A DNA stretch of 64,000 nucleotides from Catenovulum sp052056295 (GCF_052056295.1 NZ_CP182494.1:391946-455945); one strand, 5' to 3'; positions 17,230-26,298 are shown, counted from the first letter of the stretch. Notes: generated from the sequence alone by a model not told the origin. Numbers and translations: made by a program.

Positions 17230-18369
17230 ATGAAACAGTATTTTCGCCCCCATCGTTTATTTGATGGCAAAAGATTTGTTGAACAACCTATAGTCACAGT
17301 TGAAAACGGATTGATTGCAGACATTAGTTTTGATCAACCACAAACAGAGGTTATTGAACTAGCTGGTTTATTAGCGCCAGGTTATATAGACGTACAAGTA
17401 AATGGCGGTGGTGGAGTACTGTTTAATAATGTGCCTGAGTTGGCAACGCTGCAAACTATGGTTGCAGCCCATGCAAACTACGGCACAACCGCTATGTTAC
17501 CGACCTTAATTACCGACGATATTGAGGTTATGCAGCAAGGCGCAGATGCAATTGCTGCGGTTATAGCGCAGCAGTTACCCGGTATTTTAGGTGTACATTT
17601 TGAAGGCCCTCATTTATCGGTTGCTAAAAAAGGTGTGCATCCTAAAGAGCATGTTCGTGGCATTAGCGAAGCTGAGTGGGCAGTTTTTGCTCGGCAAGAT
17701 CTAGGCATCAAACTGGTAACACTTGCACCAGAAACGGTAACGCCTACTGAAATTACGCGGTTAACTGAATTAGGTTGTATCGTCAGCATTGGCCATAGCA
17801 ATGCTGATTATCAACAAGCAGCTGAAGCAATTGCCGCAGGTGCTAGTGGTTTTACCCACTTGTACAATGCCATGTCGCCGCTTAGCAGTCGTGAACCTGG
17901 CGTAGTTGGTGCAGCATTAACCGCTGAACAAACCTATAGCGGCATTATTATCGACCATCATCATGTGCATCCGCAGGTGGCCAAGCTTGCGTTTAAATGT
18001 AAAGGCGCAGACAAGCTAGTATTAGTCACAGATGCCATGGCTTTAATTGGCAGTGAACAAACAAACTTTGCGTTATTTGGCGAACAAGTTGAGCTAAATG
18101 GTGACAAGTTACAAATTGCCACAGGCCAATTAGCTGGCTCGCATTTATCTATGCAACAAGCAGTGCAAAACTGTGTTAACGACTTAGAGTTATCACTTGC
18201 TGATAGCTTAAATATGGCGAGTTTAACCCCGGCAAATTGGTTGGGTATTGCACAAAATTATGGCTCGTTAACCGTTGGGAAAAGAGCCGACTGGGTTGTG
18301 TTAGATACACAATTAAACGTTATTCAATGTTGCATTGCTGGCCAAGTGCAACAGTTATTATCTAAATAA
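17230..18369 (+). CDS. nagA: N-acetylglucosamine-6-phosphate deacetylase
   Basis: Removes acetate from GlcNAc-6-phosphate. The 379 residues have amidohydrolase-barrel hallmarks in order: GYIDVQVNGGGG (near 55), HFEGPHLS (near 123, with the metal-binding Glu), SIGHSNADY (near 188), GFTHLYNAMSPL (near 205), IIDHHHVH (near 240) and VTDAM (near 262, the catalytic Asp). All metal and substrate residues seem present. It sits in the middle of the operon nagK-nagB-nagA-symporter, with gaps of 1 and 14 bases. Confidence 0.95.
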   Translation: MKQYFRPHRLFDGKRFVEQPIVTVENGLIADISFDQPQTEVIELAGLLAPGYIDVQVNGGGGVLFNNVPELATLQTMVAAHANYGTTAMLPTLITDDIEVMQQGADAIAAVIAQQLPGILGVHFEGPHLSVAKKGVHPKEHVRGISEAEWAVFARQDLGIKLVTLAPETVTPTEITRLTELGCIVSIGHSNADYQQAAEAIAAGASGFTHLYNAMSPLSSREPGVVGAALTAEQTYSGIIIDHHHVHPQVAKLAFKCKGADKLVLVTDAMALIGSEQTNFALFGEQVELNGDKLQIATGQLAGSHLSMQQAVQNCVNDLELSLADSLNMASLTPANWLGIAQNYGSLTVGKRADWVVLDTQLNVIQCCIAGQVQQLLSK

Positions 18370-18383
18370 GTTGGGGTATTGTT

Positions 18384-20087
18384 ATGCAGTTATCCATACT
18401 CGATTGGGCGATAGTGTTAGTTATATTGTCGTCTACCATGGTAATTGGTTTTGTTGTCAGTAAACGCGCAGCAAAAAGCAGTGCCTCTTTCTTTTTAGCC
18501 GGACAAAGCATGCCTTGGTGGTTGTTGGGTGTGTCTATGGTGGCAACCACATTTGCGGCCGATACACCTAACTTGGTTACCGACATAGTTCGTTCACAAG
18601 GTGTATCAGGCAACTGGGTTTGGTGGGCCATGTTATTAACCGGCATGTTAACCACTTTTGTTTATGCAAAATTATGGCGTCGTTTAGGTATAACGACTGA
18701 CGTTGAGTTCTACGAACATAGATATACCGGCAAGCCAGCACGCTTTTTACGTGGTTTTAGAGCCTTGTATTTAGGTATATTTTTTAACGTTATGATTATG
18801 GCTAATGTCACCTTAGCTGCGGTAAAAATTGGTAGTGTACTCTTTGGTATAGACCCAACTATGGTGATTATTTTCGCTTGTTTAATTACCGTTATTTTCT
18901 CAACTTTAGGTGGCTTTTTGGGGGTATTAATCACGGATTTAATCTTATTTGTGATAGCTATGGTCGGCTCGGTAACAGCAGCTTATTTTGCGGTATCCCA
19001 TCCGGCTGTTGGTGGCGTTGAGAATTTACTTAGTCATCCAGCGGTTGTCGATAAACTTGCGTTTGCGCCTGATTTTTCTAACCCAGAAATGTATATGCCA
19101 CTGCTTATTATTCCATTGTTAGTGCAATGGTGGAGCGTGTGGTATCCGGGCTCTGAGCCAGGTGGCGGTGGTTATATCGCCCAGCGTATGTTAGCGGCGA
19201 AAAATGAAAACCACGCCGTTGCTGCATCTGCATTTTTTAACTTGTGTCACTATGCTGTACGCCCGTGGCCTTGGATTATAGTTGCGCTGGCATCCATTAT
19301 TGTTTACCCAGATTTAGCCAGCTTACAGCAAGCGTTTCCAAACGTGCCAGAGCATTTAGTTAAAGACGATTTAGCTTATTCAGCCATGTTAACTTTTTTA
19401 CCAGCAGGTGTATTAGGTTTGGTGGTTGCGTCATTGGTATCGGCGTATGTTTCAACTATTTCGACCAGCTTAAACTGGGGCGCTTCGTATTTTGTAAACG
19501 ACTTTTATGCGCGTTTTATTAAACAAGATGCCAGCGACAAACAACAAGTATTTGTTGGCCGAGTCGCGACCGTGTTGTTGATGGTATGCGCAAGTTTAAT
19601 GGCTTTAGTGTTAGAAAACGCGCTACAAGGTTTCCGTTTATTAATGACCATAGGCGCAGGTACAGGTTTACTATTCTTACTACGCTGGTTTTGGGGGCGC
19701 ATTAATGCGTGGAGTGAAATTTCAGCTATGGTCTTTTCATTCTTCTTTAGCATGTTGTTTGAATTCGGCCCATTTGAAGAGTTAGTCGGCTGGCAAAAAA
19801 TGTTGTTAAGTGTTGGTTTAACCACAGCCGCTTGGATCATAGTAACTTTAGTGACTCAGCCTGAAAGTGAACAAACGTTAAACACCTTTTGGCAACGCAT
19901 TCAGTTTAGCCGCGAAGAGTTAACCAAAGGATTAGTAATAGCAGCGATAGCAACCATAGGGACTTATAGCGCGTTATTTGCAACCGGCGCGTGGTTTTAT
20001 CAAGACTGGTTATTTGCCATGGGCATGGGTGTTGTTGCTGTTGTGAGCGGATTTGTTACTTATAAATATGGAATTAGGGTTGAGTAA
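18384..20087 (+). CDS. Sodium:solute symporter (SSS family), probable GlcNAc/chitobiose importer
   Basis: The 567 residues form about 13-14 membrane segments. It is SSS-like throughout: SASFFLAGQSMPWWLLGVSMVATTFAADTPNLVTD near residue 30-70, then TLGGFLGVLITDLILF, and GVLGLVVASLVSAYVSTISTSLNWGASYFVNDFYARF around 340-380, the conserved sodium-site helix. As last gene of the nag operon it should bring the sugar through the inner membrane, replacing the MFS permease NagP found in many relatives. The exact sugar is inferred from the operon. Confidence 0.85.
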   Translation: MQLSILDWAIVLVILSSTMVIGFVVSKRAAKSSASFFLAGQSMPWWLLGVSMVATTFAADTPNLVTDIVRSQGVSGNWVWWAMLLTGMLTTFVYAKLWRRLGITTDVEFYEHRYTGKPARFLRGFRALYLGIFFNVMIMANVTLAAVKIGSVLFGIDPTMVIIFACLITVIFSTLGGFLGVLITDLILFVIAMVGSVTAAYFAVSHPAVGGVENLLSHPAVVDKLAFAPDFSNPEMYMPLLIIPLLVQWWSVWYPGSEPGGGGYIAQRMLAAKNENHAVAASAFFNLCHYAVRPWPWIIVALASIIVYPDLASLQQAFPNVPEHLVKDDLAYSAMLTFLPAGVLGLVVASLVSAYVSTISTSLNWGASYFVNDFYARFIKQDASDKQQVFVGRVATVLLMVCASLMALVLENALQGFRLLMTIGAGTGLLFLLRWFWGRINAWSEISAMVFSFFFSMLFEFGPFEELVGWQKMLLSVGLTTAAWIIVTLVTQPESEQTLNTFWQRIQFSREELTKGLVIAAIATIGTYSALFATGAWFYQDWLFAMGMGVVAVVSGFVTYKYGIRVE

Positions 20088-20093
20088 ATGCAC

Positions 20094-20189
20094 TAGGGCA
20101 TAACCTTCGCAAAAACGCTACAAGTACATCCTTGTAAGCTCGGACTTTTCGTCCCTGAAAAGTACGTTTTGCTCTAGGTTATCGCCCTA
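20094..20189 (+). repeat. Structured repeat family A, copy 5
   Basis: Outer arms TAGGGCATAACC (20094-20105) and GGTTATCGCCCTA (to 20189) replace the AGAGC/GCTCT and AATT pairing of other copies by compensating changes. The inner stem ACTTTTC (20144-20150) / GAAAAGT (20157-20163) holds the loop GTCCCT. The small hairpin is GTAC-ATCCTT-GTAA. It starts six bases after the symporter stop codon. Confidence 0.82.
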
Positions 20190-20246
20190 ATACATTCTTA
20201 AGCAGCATCAATTATTCAAAGTTTTCATTTGCGTTATGTGTGTGTT

Positions 20247-20269
20247 GGCCAGCTTGCTGGCCTTTTTTT
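20247..20269 (+). terminator. Rho-independent terminator of the nag operon
   Basis: GGCCAGC (20247-20253) pairs perfectly with GCTGGCC (20256-20262) around TT and is followed by seven T. This is a textbook intrinsic terminator. Confidence 0.92.
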
Positions 20270-20295
20270 GCTAATTTGTAAACTGTCGCTATAAT
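20268..20295 (+). promoter_or_regulatory. Promoter of the antitoxin-toxin pair
   Basis: TTGCTA (20268-20273) and a perfect TATAAT (20290-20295) are separated by 16 bases, 33 bases before the antitoxin ATG. The promoter overlaps the T-run of the terminator. Confidence 0.6.
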
Positions 20296-20328
20296 TAACG
20301 TCAAATGTCGTTTTATTGAGAGGCTTGT

Positions 20329-20763
20329 ATGCAGGTTGCAGAACGTGACTTTATTAAAGTGGTGAGTAACGGCAAGTTAACTACTCACTCAAATCCATTT
20401 GATGAAATTAATGTCGCTAATACGGGTTTAAGAGTGGTCGGTGTAGACCACCTAAGTAAAATGCTGCATTGGGAAATGCCTGTTATTGCCAATGCAATAG
20501 GCACAACAACCCGCACGCTAGAGCGATACCGCAAAGATAAAAAGCCCCTGAGTAAAAATGTAAGTGAGAACGCTCTAGAGCTTGCAAGGCTATCAACTCA
20601 CGGCATTGAATATTTTGGCAGTGTTGAACGTTGGAATGAATGGTTAAACACCCCAAATATTCAGTTTAATAACAATCCACCGAAGTCCGTGATTAACTCA
20701 ATTAGAGGACGGGAGCTGATTAAACGAATAATCAATGGCTTAGCACACGGGTTTGCTGCATAG
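20329..20763 (+). CDS. Xre/MbcA/ParS-type antitoxin of a RES toxin
   Basis: The 144 residues combine an Xre-like helix-turn-helix (about 40-75: LSKMLHWEMPVIANAIGTTTRTLERYRKDKKPLS) with a C-terminal MbcA/ParS (DUF2384) toxin-binding domain (about 85-140: ALELARLSTHGIEYFGSVERWNEWLNTPN, GRELIKRIINGLAHG). Such antitoxins neutralise NAD-degrading RES toxins and repress their own promoter. ATG 20329 has GAGAGG as RBS. The toxin frame begins on the last base of its stop codon. The antitoxin looks intact although its toxin is broken. Confidence 0.88.
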   Translation: MQVAERDFIKVVSNGKLTTHSNPFDEINVANTGLRVVGVDHLSKMLHWEMPVIANAIGTTTRTLERYRKDKKPLSKNVSENALELARLSTHGIEYFGSVERWNEWLNTPNIQFNNNPPKSVINSIRGRELIKRIINGLAHGFAA

Positions 20764-21236
20764 TGTTGTGTTACCGAATCGCGCCCGCACAATTTAATAA
20801 TGTGAATAATGCTTTATCTGGTGTGGGTGGTCTTTACGCTGAAGGGCGATGGCATTTTATTGGCAACCCAGTGGTGTACAGTGCCAGCTCTCGAGCTTTG
20901 GCAATGCTTGAAAGATTGGTGAATGACTCCACTGATATTCTCAGCACCAATTTGTCTATATGTACCTTTTTAATACCTGATTCTATTGCTATTGATAAGT
21001 TCGAAGTGGGAGATTTGCCACAGAGTTGGGATGACCACCCTTATATAAATGACACACAGTAGATTGGATCCCAATGGTTGCAGTTGTGTTCATCTTCTGT
21101 ATTGCGAGTGCCATCAAGTTTATGTGCAGACGAGTATAATTTTATCATCAATCCCGCGCATGCAGATGCCGAAAAAATAAGTTGTATAGACTGCAAAGCA
21201 TTTCAATATCCTAATCGGCTTGCTGCCAAATTGTAG
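20763..21236 (+). pseudogene. RES-domain toxin interrupted by one in-frame TAG
   Basis: The frame begins LCYRIAPAQFNNVNNALSG, has GGLYAEGRWHFIGNPVVYSASSRALAMLE (the RES-core Arg, Tyr and Ser positions) and stops at TAG 21060-21062. Reading on in the same frame gives IGSQWLQLCSSSVLRVPSSLC, then DEYNFIINPAHADAEKI, exactly the conserved C-terminal half (GxxWL, VPS, E-N-x-x-x-NPxHxD), and ends at TAG 21236. The full length of 157 residues is normal. A single change, for example CAG or AAG to TAG, explains it. RES toxins degrade NAD+, so loss of function beside a living antitoxin is easy to tolerate. Confidence 0.85.
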
Positions 21237-21387
21237 TTAGTCCCCTCGCTTATTCAGCTAATTTATATAACATCACCAAAACGTGACGCACTGCGTAGCG
21301 AATTGAGTTAGACACACCAATTGCGAAACGGCTTGTTTCGCAATTGCTTGATTCAAGTTTAAAGGTTGAGGCCGTTAAATTCAGCTG

Positions 21388-22146
21388 TCAGAGCAAACTC
21401 ACTTTACCCACCACAGGCTCTATATTAGCGCCATAAGTGAGTTCAACTTGATACCTAGGTTTTTCTTCTGATCTATATTTATTGCGGTAATCTAAACTTT
21501 TCAGCTTTTGATTTTTTGGGTTGGGAATAAAGACCGAATCGACACTCAGCCTGTCTATGTTACCAGCTATCGTGTCACTTTCGTCTTCAGATTTGTTGGA
21601 GTAAGTTTGGTGGATGCGCACAATCCCTTTGGCTATAAATACGTTACTTTGCTTTGCATACTTATCTGCTAATTCACTGAAACTGGTTGCTGCATCTATC
21701 GCATATAAACGAGAGGCGCTGTATTTCAAGTGATCTCTGATGCGCAAGCTATCCTTACGCTCAAAATCAGTGGAAGTAAGGTCATCCAAGGTAGTTTGAT
21801 ATTTTAATTCGGCTTGTTTCAGCTTGAGTTGGTGGGCATCACCATCCAGTTCTAATGCTAGATAAAGCTCTTTTGATGAATTGTCGGAAAGTTCGAGTGC
21901 CGCTATTTTTTCTACTGTTAACCAAGTTGGTGTATATCTATTTTTCTCTTGTGGAAATTGCACATAGAACGATAAAGAAACTCCGCTATTTTCCTGATTG
22001 GTAAAGTAAGGAAGGGTTAACTCACGCTCGGTTAAAACAACAGAATAAAGTGGATTATTTTGGTTATACCAAACCTTGCCAAGTACGAATGTATTGACTC
22101 CCAATATTAAAATGGCAACGCCGATTAACAATGAATGTTTACGCAT
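21388..22146 (-). CDS. DUF4824-like membrane-anchored protein
   Basis: The 252 residues start with one N-terminal membrane segment (LLIGVAILILGVNTFVLGKVWY) followed by an exported domain with YSVVLTERELTLPY, SGVSLSFYVQFP, LTVEKIAALEL and a C-terminal part (RYQVELTYGANIEPVVGKVSLL). The layout recalls DUF4824 proteins, which occur beside DUF2157 membrane proteins. The function is unknown. Its ATG overlaps the stop of the upstream DUF2157 gene by eight bases, so the two are translated together. Confidence 0.6.
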   Translation of the reverse strand: MRKHSLLIGVAILILGVNTFVLGKVWYNQNNPLYSVVLTERELTLPYFTNQENSGVSLSFYVQFPQEKNRYTPTWLTVEKIAALELSDNSSKELYLALELDGDAHQLKLKQAELKYQTTLDDLTSTDFERKDSLRIRDHLKYSASRLYAIDAATSFSELADKYAKQSNVFIAKGIVRIHQTYSNKSEDESDTIAGNIDRLSVDSVFIPNPKNQKLKSLDYRNKYRSEEKPRYQVELTYGANIEPVVGKVSLL

Positions 22147-23224
22147 GTTCAGCTCCTTTTGTTGCGTTTAACCATAAGCCTATTTCACCCGTTCGTAGCC
22201 TTTTAAATACCATTAAAATTAACAGCGCAGTTAAAGCGATAACTAAAAAGAACAGGTATTTCGGCATCCAGTCCCACCACCAATCAAACATTTTTGTATA
22301 CAGAAATAGCGTGAAAAATGTGCTGCCAAGGTTAACTAAATCACGCCAATTTTGCCGAATGCCGTGATAAATTAATGCAGCGGATATAACAAAGCCGATA
22401 ATCTGATAGCTACCTTCGATTATGCCTGGGTCGATAGTTAAATAACTGCCTCGCGCCCAATTTGCCAATACTAAAACTGGCAATAAAAATAATAAGCCCC
22501 CGAAAATTCGATAGATAGCTACAAACTCTTCAAAGCCTTTTTGGTGTTTGTGTCCAAGGGCGAAAATAATTAATGCGGGCAGAAAAAAGTTTTCCGGCCG
22601 TTCGCTGAAAGACAACCAGTAGATACCGGACCAAGTACCTATTTTTGCCGATAAAAAGCCTGCAAAAAACAAAATTGCGAAAGTTTGTAATAACCTAGAG
22701 TTCGTCATATATGCCAGCGCTAAACTAGCAATAGCCCAGACAATAAAGGCATTGGGTGAGGGTGCTATATTATAAATTTGCCCGAGCATAGATAAATTAA
22801 GCACAAACGCCGCTATACAAACTAAACCCGCAATTTTGGCAAAATAGCCGGACTGCTCTTTAACCAAACAGAGCTGAGTTAATGCCAAAGCAATCAGTGG
22901 GCTGCTGATCAAAACACTGGTTTGTACCAGCGTGGTTAAGTTGCCCCAGTATTGATAAAACAGCATAAATAAACTGGCACTAAACGCGAGCGCGCCGATA
23001 AACGAGGCTATTTTCATAGCTAAACTAAATTGCTTTTGGCTAGCGGAAGCGTCGATATCAAAAATTTTGCTGAGGGATTTTAGTAATTGTTGGTGATGGT
23101 TGTTTAGGTTGGATTTATCTGTATCAGAAAGCTGAAACACGCCTTCTTGCTCTAACTGATTCAACTCTGAGTTAAATGCATTGATTTGATCGACCCTGTG
23201 TTGCGCATTTTGTTTACTGTGCAT
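22139..23224 (-). CDS. DUF2157 multi-spanning membrane protein
   Basis: The 361 residues begin with a cytoplasmic helical part (about 1-65, NSELNQLEQEGVFQLS) and continue with about ten membrane helices, typical of DUF2157 proteins (ASFIGALAFSASLFMLFYQYWG; FFLPALIIFALGHKHQKGFEEFVAIYRIFGGLLFLLPVLVL). Family members have no proven role. It is the first gene of a two-gene unit with the DUF4824-like protein and is transcribed divergently from the broken sirtuin gene. Confidence 0.75.
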   Translation of the reverse strand: MHSKQNAQHRVDQINAFNSELNQLEQEGVFQLSDTDKSNLNNHHQQLLKSLSKIFDIDASASQKQFSLAMKIASFIGALAFSASLFMLFYQYWGNLTTLVQTSVLISSPLIALALTQLCLVKEQSGYFAKIAGLVCIAAFVLNLSMLGQIYNIAPSPNAFIVWAIASLALAYMTNSRLLQTFAILFFAGFLSAKIGTWSGIYWLSFSERPENFFLPALIIFALGHKHQKGFEEFVAIYRIFGGLLFLLPVLVLANWARGSYLTIDPGIIEGSYQIIGFVISAALIYHGIRQNWRDLVNLGSTFFTLFLYTKMFDWWWDWMPKYLFFLVIALTALLILMVFKRLRTGEIGLWLNATKGAEHA

Positions 23225-23395
23225 TTTATTATCTACCTTGATTAAACTGCTTGATTTATCAGCTATTTGCTAACGGAAGTCAAGTTTGGTTGAATAACTA
23301 CTAATACAAGAATAAAAAGTCGGAACAAAAGTAAAATAATGGCGAAATGTATCCGCAAGGCAGATTGGACACTAAACCTAGAATGGAGGAATTAA

Positions 23396-24121
23396 ATGAA
23401 CACTCTTTACATTACCGGCGCGGGTGTCAGCGCGGCTAGCGGCATTCCGACATTTCGTGGTGAAGACGGTTATTGGTCTATTGGTAGTAAAAACTATACA
23501 CCAATGGAAATGGCGACTCGGGCCATGTATCAAAACAATCCATCTGAGTTTTTATCTTGGTACTATCAAAGATTTGTTGTGTATCGCAACCATGGGCCAA
23601 ACGAGGTACACCATTGGTTAGCGGATAAAAACCTCATCACACAAAATATCGATGGCTTAGATGGTAAAGCGGGTAATAAAGATTACATAGCAATACATGG
23701 GCGCATTGATCAAATGACCTTGTTTCATCATCAAGATGAAATGGTTGAAGATGTTCAAGTGATAGATGCACCATGGCATAAGGTGGACGAAACTTGTTTG
23801 CAGCAGTCTTTATTATAGCTGTTTAAAATTGACAACCACACGCCGGTGATAGACAAATCGTACAAACCTTATGTCTTGCTGTTTGATGAGTATTACACTG
23901 AACTTTACCGCATTTTCGAAGCAAAACAGCGGATGAAAAAGGCTAGCCGCATTGTATTTATCGGTACCTCGTTTAGCGTTGGCATTACGCAAATGGCGTT
24001 AGATATTGCCCGCTACAATCAAATACCAATCGAAGTGGTTGATCCAAATCCAGTGCAATTATTTCACCCAGATGTCACTTACCACAGAATGACAGCATTA
24101 CAATATATTCAAAAACAATAA
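23396..24121 (+). pseudogene. Sir2-family NAD-dependent deacylase interrupted by one in-frame TAG
   Basis: Codons 1-140 give TGAGVSAASGIPTFRGEDGYW, LITQNIDGLDGKAG and IAIHGRIDQM: the sirtuin NAD-binding loop, the QNxD motif and the catalytic His. Translation then meets TAG at 23816-23818. The same frame continues directly with LFKIDNHTPVIDKSYKPYVLLFDEYYTELYRI, FIGTSFSVGITQMALD and VVDPNPVQLF, the C-terminal half of the Rossmann domain, to the stop at 24121. A CAG-to-TAG change would explain it. The zinc-binding cysteines of classical sirtuins are not seen, so even the intact form was of the zinc-less type. RBS GGAGGA before ATG 23396. Confidence 0.85.
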
Positions 24122-24134
24122 CCGGCATTTAAAC

Positions 24135-24164
24135 AAATAAAGTCAAGCTATCTTGACTTTATTT
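24135..24164. terminator. Rho-independent terminator after the sirtuin gene
   Basis: AAATAAAGTCAAG (24135-24147) and CTTGACTTTATTT (24152-24164) pair perfectly over 13 bases around CTAT. The descending T-rich arm acts as the U-run. It ends two bases before the first ATG of the haem-receptor frame. Confidence 0.85.
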
Positions 24165-24166
24165 AA

Positions 24167-26269
24167 ATGTTTATTAAAATGCGAATTATTATCATTTGTG
24201 TTGGTGTTGTTGTTTTGTTTCCATTTTTAAACGGGCAAGAGGGATGCCGCAATCAAACGGATTTAGTTAAACAAAAATTTAAGCTGTCTAGTCTAGTAAC
24301 GGCTCTGTCACTAGTCACTTTAGGCATCTCCCCATGCGCGCTGGCTGACACTGCGCAAACCACTGCAGCAGCTGAACATATTGTTGTTACAGGTACTCGT
24401 ACTGCAAAATTATTAAGCAACTCTCCCGTTGCGGTTGAGGTTATCACCGCAGACGAAATTCTTCGCGTTAGCCAAGGCACTGTCGCTCAAGCGCTTAATT
24501 ATGTTCCTGGACTGGTTGTTACCCGCAGCCAGAAAGACGGCTACAACATTCAAATGCAAGGTTTTGGTGGTAATCAGGTATTGGTATTGATTAACAGCCA
24601 ACCTGTATTAACCCCAACTGGCTCAGAGGTCGATTTAGATCAAATTAGTGTTAATGATATCGAGCGAATTGAAGTCATGCGTGGTGCCGGTTCTGTTTTG
24701 TATGGCAGCTCAGCTATGGGTGGGGTAATTAATATCATCACCAACAAAGCGATTGGCAATAGTTCAAAAATTAGCTACGAATTGGCTAACTACCACGACA
24801 ACGCGATTGACGGCAATGAGTATGAACACCAAACACGCTTAAACATCTCGCGCCAATTTGGTAAATGGATAGCCAGAACCAATATTAATTTAATTCAACA
24901 ACCTGGTTTTGACTACAACAAGCAAGACCAAAAACAATCTTCTGCTAGCGTAGACAAATTATTTGCTGACGCTTCATTAACCCGCGAATTTAGCAGCTTT
25001 AATGCGCAAGCAAAGTTACGTTACTTTGCTGAAGATAAATTTAAACAAAAAAGCCGTTTATCGGTTGGTGAAGAAACTGTGGTTTCTGGCTATGGTTCGG
25101 AAGTGGAGCAGTACCAATTCGACACCGCTTTTTGGGCAAATAACCAAGCTTGGAACATAAATACACGATCCATGCTGCATAAAGAAACTAGTGGCGAAGA
25201 AACCAAACGCGACACCACTATTAAGCTCAATGATATAGACGGTAAGTATGTAGTAACTATACCGTTAAAGTCGCATAATGCGGAAATTGAGTGGGTTAAT
25301 GGTGGTGTGGCGCATTTTGATGGATTAGACCAATACAAGGTAGTGCAAAACGGCACCATTGAAATTGATAACGAGAGCCGCTCTGCGGCCGAATTGTATA
25401 GCCAAGCAAACTACATTCAAGGCGACTTTCAGTTGCTAGCCGGAGCCCGCGGCCAATACGACACTGATTTTGGCTGGCATAAAGCTTTGCGTTTATCTGC
25501 CATGCTCAAACAAACTTTTGGTGAGCAAAAAATTAACTGGCGTTTTGGTATTGGCGAAGGTTATCGCGTACCTAACTTAAAAGAGCGCCACTATAATTTC
25601 GACCATCGCCACTTAGGTTACGTGGTATGGGGCAATAAAACATTACAGCCTGAAACCTCTAAGCAAGCCAATGTAACTATGACTTGGCAAACACCAGTTT
25701 GGAACAAACAAGCGGACTTTGAGTTAGAAAGTTATCTACATTTTTCTAAAGTTGAAAACTTAATTAAAACTGAATTTAACCAAGCTGCAACCCAAGCAGT
25801 TAATTACGAATATCAAATATCTAGATATGAAAATATCGACCGAGCAGAGATGAAAGGTTTTGATATTAGCGCCAAACTCAGTTTAACCAACTGGCAATAT
25901 CAATTTAATTACAGCTACTTAGATGCCCGCAATCTTGACTCTGGTCGTTTAGCCGACCGACCTCGCCATCAGGTTAAAAGCAACTTTTTATATCAGTTAT
26001 CTAAATACGATTTAGACATTTTGCTCTATTGGCTTTTCCAAGCGGATGAAGCTTATAGCAATGAAAATTTTACCGGATTGTCCAACAACAACTGGAGCAG
26101 TTGGAACCTAAATTTCACCCAGAGATGGAATGAAAATTTATCTTGGCGCGCCGGTATAGACAACATTTTTGACGAGCATGCAGACGAAGCTGCGGTAGCA
26201 GCTGGGCAGTTTGATGCAAGAGAAGTTAGCAGCCGACGTTTATACGCAGGCTTTACCTATCAATTTTAA
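24167..26269 (+). CDS. hmuR: TonB-dependent haem receptor (HmuR type)
   Basis: Outer-membrane receptor for haem, probably working with the HmuY lipoprotein encoded next. The plug is clear (HIVVTGTRTAKLLSNSPVAVEVITADEIL, VLYGSSAMGGVINIITNKA), and the barrel closes with RRLYAGFTYQF. The N-terminus is uncertain. The frame opens at ATG 24167, two bases after a terminator and over a Fur box, which cannot be right for a Fur-controlled mRNA starting downstream. The natural signal peptide seems to be KQKFKLSSLVTALSLVTLG and onward to ALA, but the codon before it is GTT, not a usual start; TTG 24215 is another option. Coordinates therefore give the maximal frame. Confidence 0.85.
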   Translation: MFIKMRIIIICVGVVVLFPFLNGQEGCRNQTDLVKQKFKLSSLVTALSLVTLGISPCALADTAQTTAAAEHIVVTGTRTAKLLSNSPVAVEVITADEILRVSQGTVAQALNYVPGLVVTRSQKDGYNIQMQGFGGNQVLVLINSQPVLTPTGSEVDLDQISVNDIERIEVMRGAGSVLYGSSAMGGVINIITNKAIGNSSKISYELANYHDNAIDGNEYEHQTRLNISRQFGKWIARTNINLIQQPGFDYNKQDQKQSSASVDKLFADASLTREFSSFNAQAKLRYFAEDKFKQKSRLSVGEETVVSGYGSEVEQYQFDTAFWANNQAWNINTRSMLHKETSGEETKRDTTIKLNDIDGKYVVTIPLKSHNAEIEWVNGGVAHFDGLDQYKVVQNGTIEIDNESRSAAELYSQANYIQGDFQLLAGARGQYDTDFGWHKALRLSAMLKQTFGEQKINWRFGIGEGYRVPNLKERHYNFDHRHLGYVVWGNKTLQPETSKQANVTMTWQTPVWNKQADFELESYLHFSKVENLIKTEFNQAATQAVNYEYQISRYENIDRAEMKGFDISAKLSLTNWQYQFNYSYLDARNLDSGRLADRPRHQVKSNFLYQLSKYDLDILLYWLFQADEAYSNENFTGLSNNNWSSWNLNFTQRWNENLSWRAGIDNIFDEHADEAAVAAGQFDAREVSSRRLYAGFTYQF
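24180..24194. promoter_or_regulatory. Fur box at the start of the haem-uptake locus
   Basis: TGCGAATTATTATCA matches the 7-1-7 Fur consensus TGATAATNATTATCA at 12 of 14 positions. It lies between the upstream terminator and the haem genes, so iron-dependent repression of the whole locus is expected. Confidence 0.75.
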
Positions 26270-26298
26270 ATAAAAATTACTTTATAGAGATGCAAACT

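Noticed and set aside
23846..24121. A separate small gene starting at ATG 23846
   Set aside because: It is in frame with the sirtuin and continues its Rossmann fold; it is the second half of a gene broken by one TAG, not a new gene.
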